Part shown: piece after piece, positions 40,633-48,253 of the stretch
Layout: each line of letters begins with the position of its first letter
How positions within the stretch are numbered: position 1 is the first letter of the stretch
Position numbers and translations under genes: made by a program
The notes under the pieces: generated by a model
The model's input: the letters and a program-made list of their open reading frames with translations, nothing else
Told to the model about the DNA's origin: nothing
Database searches by the model: none
Assembly: GCF_000718515.1 (NCBI RefSeq)
Contig: NZ_JNZS01000033.1
Location: 1 to 64,000, forward strand
Length of the DNA: 64,000 nt
Direction: 5' to 3'
Source: Micromonospora parva
GTDB lineage: Bacteria > Actinomycetota > Actinomycetes > Mycobacteriales > Micromonosporaceae

Positions 40633-41544
40633 CTAGACCGGATAGCCCCACTCGACCAACGGCTTCTCCAGCACCCGTTCGATGGCGGTGACCTGCGCCG
40701 GGCTGAGTTCGCCCCGGTACGCCTCCGCCCGGCCCACGGTGAAGTCGTACCGGGAGAAGCCCTTCTCGAAGGCGGTCGACCAGCGCAGACCGAGGAAGTC
40801 GAGCATCCGGGCGACCTGCTCACGTGGCTGCTCGACCAGGTCCTCGTAGCGCACGTCGAGCCACTGGTCGGCCGGGTGCCGCAGCCGGGCCTGGGCGAAA
40901 GCCTCCATCAGCATCTTCCACCCCAGCGCGGCGAGCACCGGGAACGAACGGCCGGACTCGATCCACTCCTCCCGCAGGTCGGACGGGAGCGGGCCGTAGA
41001 TCCAGTTGTCCGGCCCGCGCCACCCGTCCCACCAGCCCATCTGGAGCCACGAGTTGGCCACCGCGCGGCCGTCGCGGACCACGTTGACCACCCGCAGATC
41101 CGGGTACGCGGCGTGCAGCAGACCGGTGCGCGGCCACCCGGTGACGTGCTGCACCAGCTGTTGACAGCCCTGCCGGGCGATCCGCTCGTCGAAGAAGACC
41201 CGCAGCCGCCGGGACACGAACGGCGTCAGGTCCTCGGCGACCAGGTCCCGGCACGGCCGGGAGAAACCGGCGAGCACCTGCCGGTCGAGCAGGTGGTACG
41301 CCTCCGACGGCGCCACCCGGAGCCGACCCCGCTCCAGCAACCGTCGACTGTGTCGCAGCGAGGTCATCCCCGCCGGGCGTGGTGCCGAGCGCCGGTAGAG
41401 CAGGCCGTTGAACCGGCCCTTGGGGTTGAGCCGGGCCAGTTTGTCGTCCAGGCCGGAGACGAAGCCGACAGCGGGATGCCGGGAGAGCAACTCCTGGACC
41501 AGTGTCGAACCGCAGCGACCGGTGCCCACCACCAGTGAGAGCAT
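40633..41544 (-). CDS. Sulfotransferase 1 of the polysaccharide cluster
   Basis: This 303-aa PAPS-dependent sulfotransferase-family protein has the 5'-phosphosulfate loop VGTGRCGSTLVQELL at residues 6-20 and the 3'-phosphate region VVNVVRDGRAVANSW around residue 130. WLDVRYEDLVEQPREQVARM is the usual late motif. No signal or membrane segment is present, so it acts in the cytosol, probably on a glycan precursor or lipid-linked sugar. It starts 3 nt after the next sulfotransferase gene's stop, so the two should be cotranscribed. Confidence 0.88.
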   Translation of the reverse strand: MLSLVVGTGRCGSTLVQELLSRHPAVGFVSGLDDKLARLNPKGRFNGLLYRRSAPRPAGMTSLRHSRRLLERGRLRVAPSEAYHLLDRQVLAGFSRPCRDLVAEDLTPFVSRRLRVFFDERIARQGCQQLVQHVTGWPRTGLLHAAYPDLRVVNVVRDGRAVANSWLQMGWWDGWRGPDNWIYGPLPSDLREEWIESGRSFPVLAALGWKMLMEAFAQARLRHPADQWLDVRYEDLVEQPREQVARMLDFLGLRWSTAFEKGFSRYDFTVGRAEAYRGELSPAQVTAIERVLEKPLVEWGYPV

Positions 41545-41547
41545 CGT

Positions 41548-42603
41548 TCAGCCTTCCTGCCGGGTGGCGGGTGACGGGGAGACGGCCGGGTCCGCGGTGC
41601 GGCGGACGGCTGAGGAGGGCCGCTGCTCGTCGTCGGCCCGCTGGCGGAGCTGGGTGGCCGCCGGGCGGCGTAACGGGTAGCCGAAGCGGGTCAGGGCCAC
41701 GGCGGTCAGCCCGGTCACCACTGCGTACGCGCGGGTGGTGAGCCCGGTCAGCCACTCGGTGTCGGCGACCACCTCGACCAGCCCGGTGCGGTGCCGCGAG
41801 GGGTTGCCGGCCACCGAGTGGGTGGGCCGGAGCCGCACCGTGGCCGGCGTCGGGAACGGAAGCTCGTCGGGGGTCGCGCCGACGAAGCCGGCGATCTGGG
41901 CGGTGGTGCCCGCCGGGTCGGCCACGAAGTCCTCGTACCGCACCCGCAGGTAGCGGCCCGGCGCACCGCGGCGACCACCCCACAGGCGTACGGTCGCGGT
42001 GTTCCAGACCAGCCAGAGCAGCGCGGCCTTGCCGACGGGTGGTCGGCTCATCAGCTGGTCGTCGGCGGGACCGTCCAGGAGGCGTCGACGACGCCAGGAG
42101 TACGCGGTCGCGCGCGGGTCACGCACCACGTGCAGGACGTACAGGTCGATGCCGGGCAGGCTGCCGAGCAGGGCGCCGTACGGCGGCAGCTTGGAGGAGT
42201 CGACGATGACACCGTCGGACCGGCCGGGCAGTGCGTGTTCGGCGATCGAGGCGTAGAGCCGGGCCAGGTGCCTGTCATCGGGGTGGCCGGGGACCGGCGG
42301 CTGGCCGCGACGGTGGCGGCGCAGCAGCGCTGGCAGCCGCCGCAGCCGCAGCCGCTGGGCCAACCGGGCGGCGATCCCGGCCGGGTCGGCGTCGCCCAGG
42401 TCGGCGCGCACGCGGGCCCAGAGCGGGCAGTCGCCCACCGGGGAACCGCAGCCGCACTGCCGGTTCTCCAGGATGCCGCGCCGCCACAGGTACCGCAGCT
42501 CGCCGGCCGCGAAGAAGCCCGGCAACTGGCCCAGGACGGTGGTCACCAGGGTGCTGCCGCTGCGACCGCTGCCGGCGAGGTAGAGCACCCGTACCCGGCT
42601 CAC
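41548..42603 (-). CDS. Sulfotransferase 2 of the polysaccharide cluster
   Basis: The 351-aa protein has the PAPS loop AGSGRSGSTLVTTVL near the N-terminus, a CGCGxxxxxCPLW motif (residues about 47-57) seen in some bacterial sulfotransferases, VIVDSSKLPPYG, and the 3'-phosphate motif LHVVRDPRATAYSWRR. YLRVRYEDFVADPAGT is the usual late motif. GTG 42603 overlaps the glycosyltransferase stop (GTGA), which fixes the start. The last 40 residues are low complexity. Its acceptor is unknown; coupling to a GT4 enzyme suggests that it modifies that enzyme's product. Confidence 0.87.
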   Translation of the reverse strand: MSRVRVLYLAGSGRSGSTLVTTVLGQLPGFFAAGELRYLWRRGILENRQCGCGSPVGDCPLWARVRADLGDADPAGIAARLAQRLRLRRLPALLRRHRRGQPPVPGHPDDRHLARLYASIAEHALPGRSDGVIVDSSKLPPYGALLGSLPGIDLYVLHVVRDPRATAYSWRRRRLLDGPADDQLMSRPPVGKAALLWLVWNTATVRLWGGRRGAPGRYLRVRYEDFVADPAGTTAQIAGFVGATPDELPFPTPATVRLRPTHSVAGNPSRHRTGLVEVVADTEWLTGLTTRAYAVVTGLTAVALTRFGYPLRRPAATQLRQRADDEQRPSSAVRRTADPAVSPSPATRQEG

Positions 42604-43883
42604 CGGGCCGCTCCCCCACCGGCCGTGGCGCGACCGGTCCGCCGCCGCGCCGGCAGCGCCGCGGCGGCCTCGGCGTACAGCCCGCGAATGCGCTCCAGGT
42701 GCCGGTCCGGCGCGAACTGGGCGGCGATCTTCGTTCGGCCGGCCCGGCCCATCCGGTACGCCCGCTGTGGGTCGGCCAGGATGTCGGTCAGCGCGGCGGC
42801 GAGGGCGGTGGGCTCGTCGGCGGCGACGATGCGCCCGTCCACCTCGGACTCGACCAGCTCGGGCAGCCCACCCAGATCGGTGGTCACCACCGGGACACCG
42901 CAGGCGAACGCCTCCAGCACCGCCATCGGTTGGTTCTCGTGCCACCGGGACGGGACGGCGACCACCGCCGCCGACCGGATCAGCTCGTGCAGGCGGGGCT
43001 TGTCGAGCCGACCGTGGAACCGGACCCGGCCGGGCACCCGCCGGGCGGCGAGCGCCTCCAGCTCCGGGCGGACCGGGCCGTCCCCGGCGACGTCCACGCA
43101 GACGCCGTCCGGCAGCGCGGCGGCGGCCTCGATCAGCACGTCGACGCCCTTCTCCGGGGCCAGCCTGCCGGCGAAGACGACACCGCCGCCGGGCGTCTGC
43201 TTGGCGGTGACACCGGTCAGGTCGACGAAGTGGTTGACCACCCGCAACCGGTCCGGGTAGACGCCCGCGCGGCGCATCACGTCGGCCAGGAACCCACTCG
43301 GGCTGACGAAGAGCTGCACCGGGTCGTACGCGTTGAGCCGCCGGTGCAACCAGGACTCGACGGCGAGCAGACCGCTGCGTGACAGCGAGCCGTCCTTGCA
43401 GCGGCGGCGGGCCGCCTGCAACGGGCCACCGGTGACGCACGCCTGGCAGGGCCGGCCCCGGTCCAGCAGTTGGTAACTCGGGCAGGCGAGCTTGTAGTCG
43501 TGCATGGTCAGCACGCACGGCACCCCGGCGGCGCGGGCCGCGGCGAGCACCGACGGGGAGAGCTGGTGGTAGATGTTGTGCAGGTGCAGCACGTCCGGCC
43601 GGAAGTCGTCGATCACCTGGGCCAGTCCGCGCCGGCTCGTCGGCGACCACAGCATCCGCCCGACGGCCACCGCCCGGGGCCGCACCCCGCTCGGCGCCGG
43701 CTCCAACTCCACTTCGGACGGGAACCGCGCGGCGTACGGCAGCGGCGACTCGTTCTCCGGGTGGCTCATGCCGAAGTAGGCGACAGTGTCGCCGGCGGCC
43801 CGTTGCAGGTCGGCGAGATCGAGCAAGTACCCCTCGGCACCGCCACGGCGGTAGAGGAACTTGTTCACATGCAGCACGCGCAT
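42600..43883 (-). CDS. GT4-family glycosyltransferase
   Basis: The 427-aa GT-B glycosyltransferase opens with MRVLHVNKFLYRRGGAEGYL and carries the C-terminal family motif E-x7-E (HENQPMAVLEAFACGVPVV), plus VVFAGRLAPEKGVDVLIEA at the donor site. Two CxxC-like pairs in the middle (CPSYQLLDRGRPCQAC) may bind a metal, as in some GT4 members. ATG 43883 is chosen as the family start; a GTG at 43964 would add 27 unrelated residues. It overlaps the sulfotransferase gene by 4 nt. Confidence 0.88.
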   Translation of the reverse strand: MRVLHVNKFLYRRGGAEGYLLDLADLQRAAGDTVAYFGMSHPENESPLPYAARFPSEVELEPAPSGVRPRAVAVGRMLWSPTSRRGLAQVIDDFRPDVLHLHNIYHQLSPSVLAAARAAGVPCVLTMHDYKLACPSYQLLDRGRPCQACVTGGPLQAARRRCKDGSLSRSGLLAVESWLHRRLNAYDPVQLFVSPSGFLADVMRRAGVYPDRLRVVNHFVDLTGVTAKQTPGGGVVFAGRLAPEKGVDVLIEAAAALPDGVCVDVAGDGPVRPELEALAARRVPGRVRFHGRLDKPRLHELIRSAAVVAVPSRWHENQPMAVLEAFACGVPVVTTDLGGLPELVESEVDGRIVAADEPTALAAALTDILADPQRAYRMGRAGRTKIAAQFAPDRHLERIRGLYAEAAAALPARRRTGRATAGGGAAR

Positions 43884-43991
43884 CGACTCGGCCTGCTCAC
43901 GTCGATCGGGCGAATCGGGCCCCGAGGTGATGACCGAGATCCGCCCGCCCCGGCCACGGCCCACGGTATGCAGGCCGGGTCAGCGAGTCCA

Positions 43992-44016
43992 GTTCACATT
44001 AGCCATGTGGCTGAAC
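43992..44016. promoter_or_regulatory. Dyad between divergent glycosyltransferase and sulfotransferase genes
   Basis: GTTCA and TGAAC flank CACAT-n5-ATGTG in one 25-nt imperfect palindrome in the 260-nt divergent region. It is a candidate operator shared by both arms of the polysaccharide cluster; no regulator gene is adjacent. Confidence 0.3.
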
Positions 44017-44143
44017 GGGTGATCTTCGTCTGCCCGTGCGGTCCGCAGCCTGGCCTCCCGCCATGATCTCCCGATAGCCTGGCTGCCGCCGGTCGTACCC
44101 GCTCTGCTGCGGGGCCGGGCCGGTGCCCCGACAAGGAGGACCC

Positions 44144-45106
44144 GTGGCAGCCGACGACGAGGTCTCCGCGCTCGCGTACACCGCGCGGCGGGTCCGGCGG
44201 CACCTGCGCTGGGCGCGTACCGAGGGGATCGGACGGCTGATCGAGGAGGACCGCCTCAACCCGGTCGACCGGATCGGCACGGCACTGGCGAAGCGACGCT
44301 GGCGGCGGCGGACCGGCCGCACGCCCGGCTCGGCGATGCCGGTCTACCTGGTCGGCCTGCAACGCTCCGGCACGAACATGCTGGTCCGCGGCCTGGACGC
44401 CGCACCCGAGGTCGAGGTCCGCAACGAGAACGACAGCACCCTCTTCCACCGCTTCCAACTCCGCCCGGACCCGGTGCTGACCGCCGTCATCCAGCGCAGC
44501 CGTCACGCGTACGTCCTGGTCAAGCCGCTCTGCGAGAGTCACCGTGTGGACGAGTTGCTGGCCCTGCCGGGGCTGACCCCCGGGCGCGCGCTCTGGGTCT
44601 ACCGCGACGTCGACGACCGGGCCCGCTCCGAGGTCGCCAAGTTCGGGGACGCCAACCTGCGGGCCCTGCGGGCGATCGCCGACGGCAGCATCGGGCGACG
44701 GTGGCAGGGGCAGCGCCTCGACGCCGACGCCGTCGAGCTGATCCGGGCCCACGACCCGCAACGGTTGGATCCGCACAGCGGCGCGGCGCTGTTCTGGTAC
44801 GTCCGCAACTCGCTGGTCTTCCGGCTCGGCCTCGACCGGCGCAGCGACGTGTTGCTGTGCCGCTACGACAGCCTGGTCGCGGACCCCGCCGCACAGCTTC
44901 GGCGGCTCTGCGCCTTCCTCGACTTCCCGTACCACCCACGGCTGCACGCGCACATCGGCCCCCGCCAGTCACACGGTGCGGCGGAGCACCGGCGGCTGCC
45001 GATCGACAGGCGCGTGCGGGCCCGCTGCGACGAGCTGACCGACCGGCTCGACCGCGCCGCGGCCGACGCCCGACCCGAGACCACGAAGGCGGCCGACAGT
45101 GGCTGA
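44144..45106 (+). CDS. Sulfotransferase 3 of the polysaccharide cluster
   Basis: The 320-aa protein has a basic N-terminal extension of about 60 residues, then the PAPS loop VGLQRSGTNMLVRGL and the 3'-phosphate region WVYRDVDDRARSEV. SDVLLCRYDSLVADPAAQLRRLC is the late motif. GTG 44144 follows AAGGAGGACCC, a strong ribosome site. It overlaps the next sulfotransferase gene by 8 nt, and the two share only motif-level similarity, so they probably act on different positions. Confidence 0.86.
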   Translation: MAADDEVSALAYTARRVRRHLRWARTEGIGRLIEEDRLNPVDRIGTALAKRRWRRRTGRTPGSAMPVYLVGLQRSGTNMLVRGLDAAPEVEVRNENDSTLFHRFQLRPDPVLTAVIQRSRHAYVLVKPLCESHRVDELLALPGLTPGRALWVYRDVDDRARSEVAKFGDANLRALRAIADGSIGRRWQGQRLDADAVELIRAHDPQRLDPHSGAALFWYVRNSLVFRLGLDRRSDVLLCRYDSLVADPAAQLRRLCAFLDFPYHPRLHAHIGPRQSHGAAEHRRLPIDRRVRARCDELTDRLDRAAADARPETTKAADSG

Positions 45107-45878
45107 GACCGGAACCCGTACCGCGCCGATCTTCCTGGTCGGCTGCCAGCGGTCGGGCACCACCATGGTGCGTCTCGTCCTGGACTCACACTCGCGGATC
45201 AGCTGCGGCCCGGAGACCCGGTTCCTGCCCGACCTGCGACGGATCGTCGGCCGGGACTGGGAACGGCTGGCCCGCTTCGGGTTTCCGCGCGAGGACTGGC
45301 TGCGCCGGATCCGGGACTTCTTCGGCGGTGTGCACGCCGACTACGCCGCCGCCCGGGGCAAGGCCCGGTGGGCCGACAAGACCCCGCTGTACGCGATGTC
45401 GCTGGACTTCGTCACCGAGGTCTTCCCGGACGCCCAGATCGTGCACCTCATCCGGGACGGCCGCGACGTGGTGGTCTCGCACCGCAAACGGTTCGGCTAC
45501 TGGTCCGCCGTGAAGTGCGTGGTGAAGTGGCCGCGCTACATCCGGGCCGCGCGGGCGGTCGGCGCCACCCTGCCGGCGGACCGCTACTACGAGCTGCGCT
45601 ACGAGCAGGCGGTCAGCGAGCCGGAGAAGACGATGCGGGCCCTGTTCGAGTTCCTCGGCGAACCGTGGGAGGACGGCATCCTCGACTACGACAGCAAGCA
45701 GCACGACGTGGCCCAGAAGTACACCACCGAGGCGGAGCGACGACGGGCGGCGGCGAGCGTCACCGAACCGATCTACGGCTCCCGGGTGGGCACCTACCGC
45801 CGCGAACTCGACCCGTTCCTGCGCCTGCTGGTCTGGGTCTTCTCCGGTCCGACCCTGCGCGCCCTGGGTTACCGGTGA
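45099..45878 (+). CDS. Sulfotransferase 4 of the polysaccharide cluster
   Basis: This compact 259-aa sulfotransferase has PAPS loop VGCQRSGTTMVRLVLDSH (about residues 14-31), WADKTPLYAMSLDFV, the 3'-phosphate motif HLIRDGRDVVVSHRKRFGYW and YYELRYEQAVSEPEKTM. The length and motifs fit the Stf0/Sulfotransfer_3 group that acts on small sugars or lipids. GTG 45099 lies inside the end of the preceding gene, and its stop overlaps the following lipoprotein start (GTGA), so all three are translationally coupled. Confidence 0.9.
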   Translation: MAETGTRTAPIFLVGCQRSGTTMVRLVLDSHSRISCGPETRFLPDLRRIVGRDWERLARFGFPREDWLRRIRDFFGGVHADYAAARGKARWADKTPLYAMSLDFVTEVFPDAQIVHLIRDGRDVVVSHRKRFGYWSAVKCVVKWPRYIRAARAVGATLPADRYYELRYEQAVSEPEKTMRALFEFLGEPWEDGILDYDSKQHDVAQKYTTEAERRRAAASVTEPIYGSRVGTYRRELDPFLRLLVWVFSGPTLRALGYR

Positions 45879-47359
45879 CCCGCCCGAGCCGGCGGCGCGC
45901 GATCGCCACCGTCGCCATCGCCGCCACCCTCCTGCTCACCGCCGGCTGCACCGGCGGCGACAACGATCCGCCGCCGGCCGCCACCCCCTCCGCGACGGCG
46001 GCACCCGCAACCGGCGCGCCGGCGCGCACCGGCGAGCAGGTGAGCAACCCGTTCGGCGCGCACTGGGACTGGTCGCGGTTTCAGCAGTTCGGGCCGTACC
46101 TGCGCCGGCTCGCCGGTTCGGCGACGTACGAGGAGATCTCCTGGTGCGAGATCGAACGGACCCCCGGTAAGGCGGACTGGGCCGGGCTGGACGAGATCGC
46201 CACGCGCAGCCGGGACCTGGGCATCACACTGCACCTGAAGATCCGCACCGGTGTGTGCTGGGCGACCGGTGGCACCGCACGCTACACCCGGGGCGCGGCC
46301 AACAAGACCGAGTCGGCGATGCCCACCGACCTCGGCGCGTACCAGCGGTTCGTCGGCGAGGTGGTGCACCGCTACGGCCCGTACGGGGTGCGGGAGTACG
46401 CGATCGAGAACGAGGTCAACGCGCCGAGCTACTGGGCCGGCAGCCCCGAGGACTACGCGCGGCTGCTCCGGGCCGCCGCCGAGACGATCCGCGCGACCGA
46501 CCAGAAGGCGCGGGTGGTCGACTCCGGCATCAGCAGTGTCGCGTACGGCATGGGTGTCGCCGACCGGCTGCTGCGCGCCGATCGGGTGCCCGAGGCCGTC
46601 GCCGCCTATCAGGCGTACTTCCAGCGTCGGGTCGGCACCCGGGGGCAGCAGATTCCGGCGGTGACCGGGGAGGCGCAGCTACGTCGGGCGCTCGGCACCG
46701 AGACCAACAGCCGCAACCTGCGTTTCCTGGCGGTGACCGAGTCGCTGCTGACCGACCGCACCGTCGACGTCCGGCAGGTGCACTTCTACGAGCACTTCAG
46801 CGGGGTGGCCCCGCTGCTGGACTACCTGCGCGCCACCACACCGCCGGGCACCCCGATCCAGGCGTGGGAGGTCGGTCAGTTCTGGCGCGACGGCGACGGC
46901 GACCCGGCCAGCCGGGCCACGGAGATGGTCAAGACGGTCACCCTGCTGGCGGCCGGTGGGATCGGTGAGATCAGTTGGTTGCCGTTGGCGTACAACCCGA
47001 ACAACGCGGCCGGCAGCGAGGTCCGCTACGGCCTGCTCGACCCGGACGGCACCGAACGGGAGGCCGGCCGGATGCTGGCGGCCCTGGCCGACGCCGCCCG
47101 GGACGCCACCGTCACGCCGCTACCCGCCTCGGTGGCCGGCAGGCTGAACGGGGTCGCGTTCGTCCGGGGTGGTCAGAGCACGCTGGTGCTCTGGTCGGCG
47201 TCGAACACGCCGGTGACGGTGCCCGCGGCACCGGGCGCCCGGGCCGGGGCGGTGGGTTCCCCGCTGGGCGTGGCCGGCGGCGGCACCACGATCACCGACG
47301 TGCCCGTCCTGCTCCGCGCCGACCAGCCGGTGGACCGGGTCCTCGCCGCCGTCCGCTAG
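45875..47359 (+). CDS. Glycosidase-like lipoprotein (clan GH-A fold)
   Basis: The 494-aa exported lipoprotein (lipobox LLTAGC) has a TIM-barrel glycosidase resembling GH39/GH5 enzymes. The acid/base Glu is likely in the strand REYAIENEVNAPSYW, and the nucleophile Glu in PIQAWEVGQFW. A small beta domain forms the C-terminus. GTG 45875 overlaps the sulfotransferase stop. Glycosidases in polysaccharide loci usually trim or release the polymer, so a role in processing the sulfated glycan is inferred. Its last 240 nt overlap the antisense tail of the sulfotransferase gene on the other strand. Confidence 0.85.
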   Translation: MTRPSRRRAIATVAIAATLLLTAGCTGGDNDPPPAATPSATAAPATGAPARTGEQVSNPFGAHWDWSRFQQFGPYLRRLAGSATYEEISWCEIERTPGKADWAGLDEIATRSRDLGITLHLKIRTGVCWATGGTARYTRGAANKTESAMPTDLGAYQRFVGEVVHRYGPYGVREYAIENEVNAPSYWAGSPEDYARLLRAAAETIRATDQKARVVDSGISSVAYGMGVADRLLRADRVPEAVAAYQAYFQRRVGTRGQQIPAVTGEAQLRRALGTETNSRNLRFLAVTESLLTDRTVDVRQVHFYEHFSGVAPLLDYLRATTPPGTPIQAWEVGQFWRDGDGDPASRATEMVKTVTLLAAGGIGEISWLPLAYNPNNAAGSEVRYGLLDPDGTEREAGRMLAALADAARDATVTPLPASVAGRLNGVAFVRGGQSTLVLWSASNTPVTVPAAPGARAGAVGSPLGVAGGGTTITDVPVLLRADQPVDRVLAAVR

Positions 47360-48253
47360 GGCCTGTTTCATAAGGGTGGCCGAGCCGAGGCGGAGTCCGG
47401 GCGGCGATCCGGCAAGGCGCGGTTTCGTCCGGATACCGGTGTCGTATCCGGACGAAACCGCAACGCCGCCGGTCGTCGTCTCCCGCAGGGCCGGGGTCAG
47501 CTCGGAGACGCCCGGGTCGACCCGGCGGGTGTGCCGGGTGAACGCCTCCGGGGTGAAGGCCGGCAGGCCGAGGAAGCGCACGATCTCGCCGTACGTGCCG
47601 GCCGGGTCGGCGTTCAGGTCTTCGGTCCGGGCAACGTGGATCCGCTCCCGGGGGACGTGCGCGAACCACCGGTTCAGCTGCTCGGCGTAGCGGCCCCGGG
47701 CAGCGTACGAGTGGTTACGCAACGCCCGGTGCGCGGCCGGGCTGTCCGGGCCGCGCCGCGTCGCCCTCGCCAGCCGCTCCTCCTCGGCGTCCAACGCGTC
47801 GGCGAAGGAAAGCGGTTCGACGCCGTACGAGCGGGTGTGCAGGTAGTGCGAGTAGGCCCGCTGCACCGGGTCGCGCAGCAGGACGACGAAGCGGGCCTGC
47901 GGCAGGGCAGCCGCGACCCGGGCCGGCACGCTCGGATGGAACAGGTAGTAGGGGCTCGCCTCAAACGTGCGCTCCCCCGGGGCGAGGCGCGGGAAGTGCC
48001 CCCGGTACCACCGCGCCCCCCGAGCGTGGTGGACGCTGAAGTACTGCAACTCCTTGCCGGTGGGCACCCGGACCCGGGGATGCGCGGCGAGGTGGTGGTA
48101 CAGCGACGTGGTGCCGCAGCGCTGCGCGCCGATCACCAGGAAGTCCGGCAGCGGTCCCGGCTCCCCCGGTCGCGCCGCCCGTCCCCAGGCCCGTGCCGTG
48201 CGCACCCCCCGACGCAGCCGGTCGGTGACCTGACGCCGTGCGCCGCCGCTCAC
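47120..48253 (-). CDS. Sulfotransferase 5, C-terminus disrupted by a palindromic repeat
   Basis: Residues 1 to about 260 form a heparan-sulfate-type sulfotransferase: PAPS loop IGAQRCGTTSLYHHL, FEASPYYLFHPSVPARV, VVLLRDPVQRAYSHYLHT and RIHVARTEDLNADPAGT. The family's closing helix (L..YxPDNxxLxxLLG type) is missing. After LRETTTGG the frame enters a 17-bp palindrome (47420-47460) and then runs antisense through the glycosidase gene to a stop at 47120, giving 377 aa with about 115 unrelated residues. GTG 48253 overlaps the flippase stop. The enzyme may be inactive or have an altered C-terminus. Confidence 0.75.
   Translation of the reverse strand: MSGGARRQVTDRLRRGVRTARAWGRAARPGEPGPLPDFLVIGAQRCGTTSLYHHLAAHPRVRVPTGKELQYFSVHHARGARWYRGHFPRLAPGERTFEASPYYLFHPSVPARVAAALPQARFVVLLRDPVQRAYSHYLHTRSYGVEPLSFADALDAEEERLARATRRGPDSPAAHRALRNHSYAARGRYAEQLNRWFAHVPRERIHVARTEDLNADPAGTYGEIVRFLGLPAFTPEAFTRHTRRVDPGVSELTPALRETTTGGVAVSSGYDTGIRTKPRLAGSPPGLRLGSATLMKQALADGGEDPVHRLVGAEQDGHVGDRGAAAGHAQRGTHRPGPGARCRGHRHRRVRRRPEHQRALTTPDERDPVQPAGHRGG
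47360..47470. repeat. Palindromic insertion-like repeat at sulfotransferase 3' end
   Basis: Between the glycosidase stop and the last recognisable sulfotransferase codon lie about 110 nt. They begin GGCCTGTTTCATAAGGG and include a perfect 17-bp inverted repeat: CGGTTTCGTCCGGATAC (47420-47436) and GTATCCGGACGAAACCG (47444-47460), loop 7 nt. The element coincides with the loss of the sulfotransferase C-terminus. It could be a small mobile palindrome or the remnant of an insertion sequence end; it may now serve as a bidirectional terminator. Confidence 0.6.

Noticed and set aside
41548..43650. Single fused glycosyltransferase-sulfotransferase protein
   Set aside because: The long frame upstream of 42603 is a shadow of the glycosyltransferase gene; the GTGA overlap at 42600-42603 shows two separate genes.
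47360..47470. Complete insertion sequence
   Set aside because: No transposase frame is present and no second matching terminus was found nearby; only a short palindromic element can be supported.
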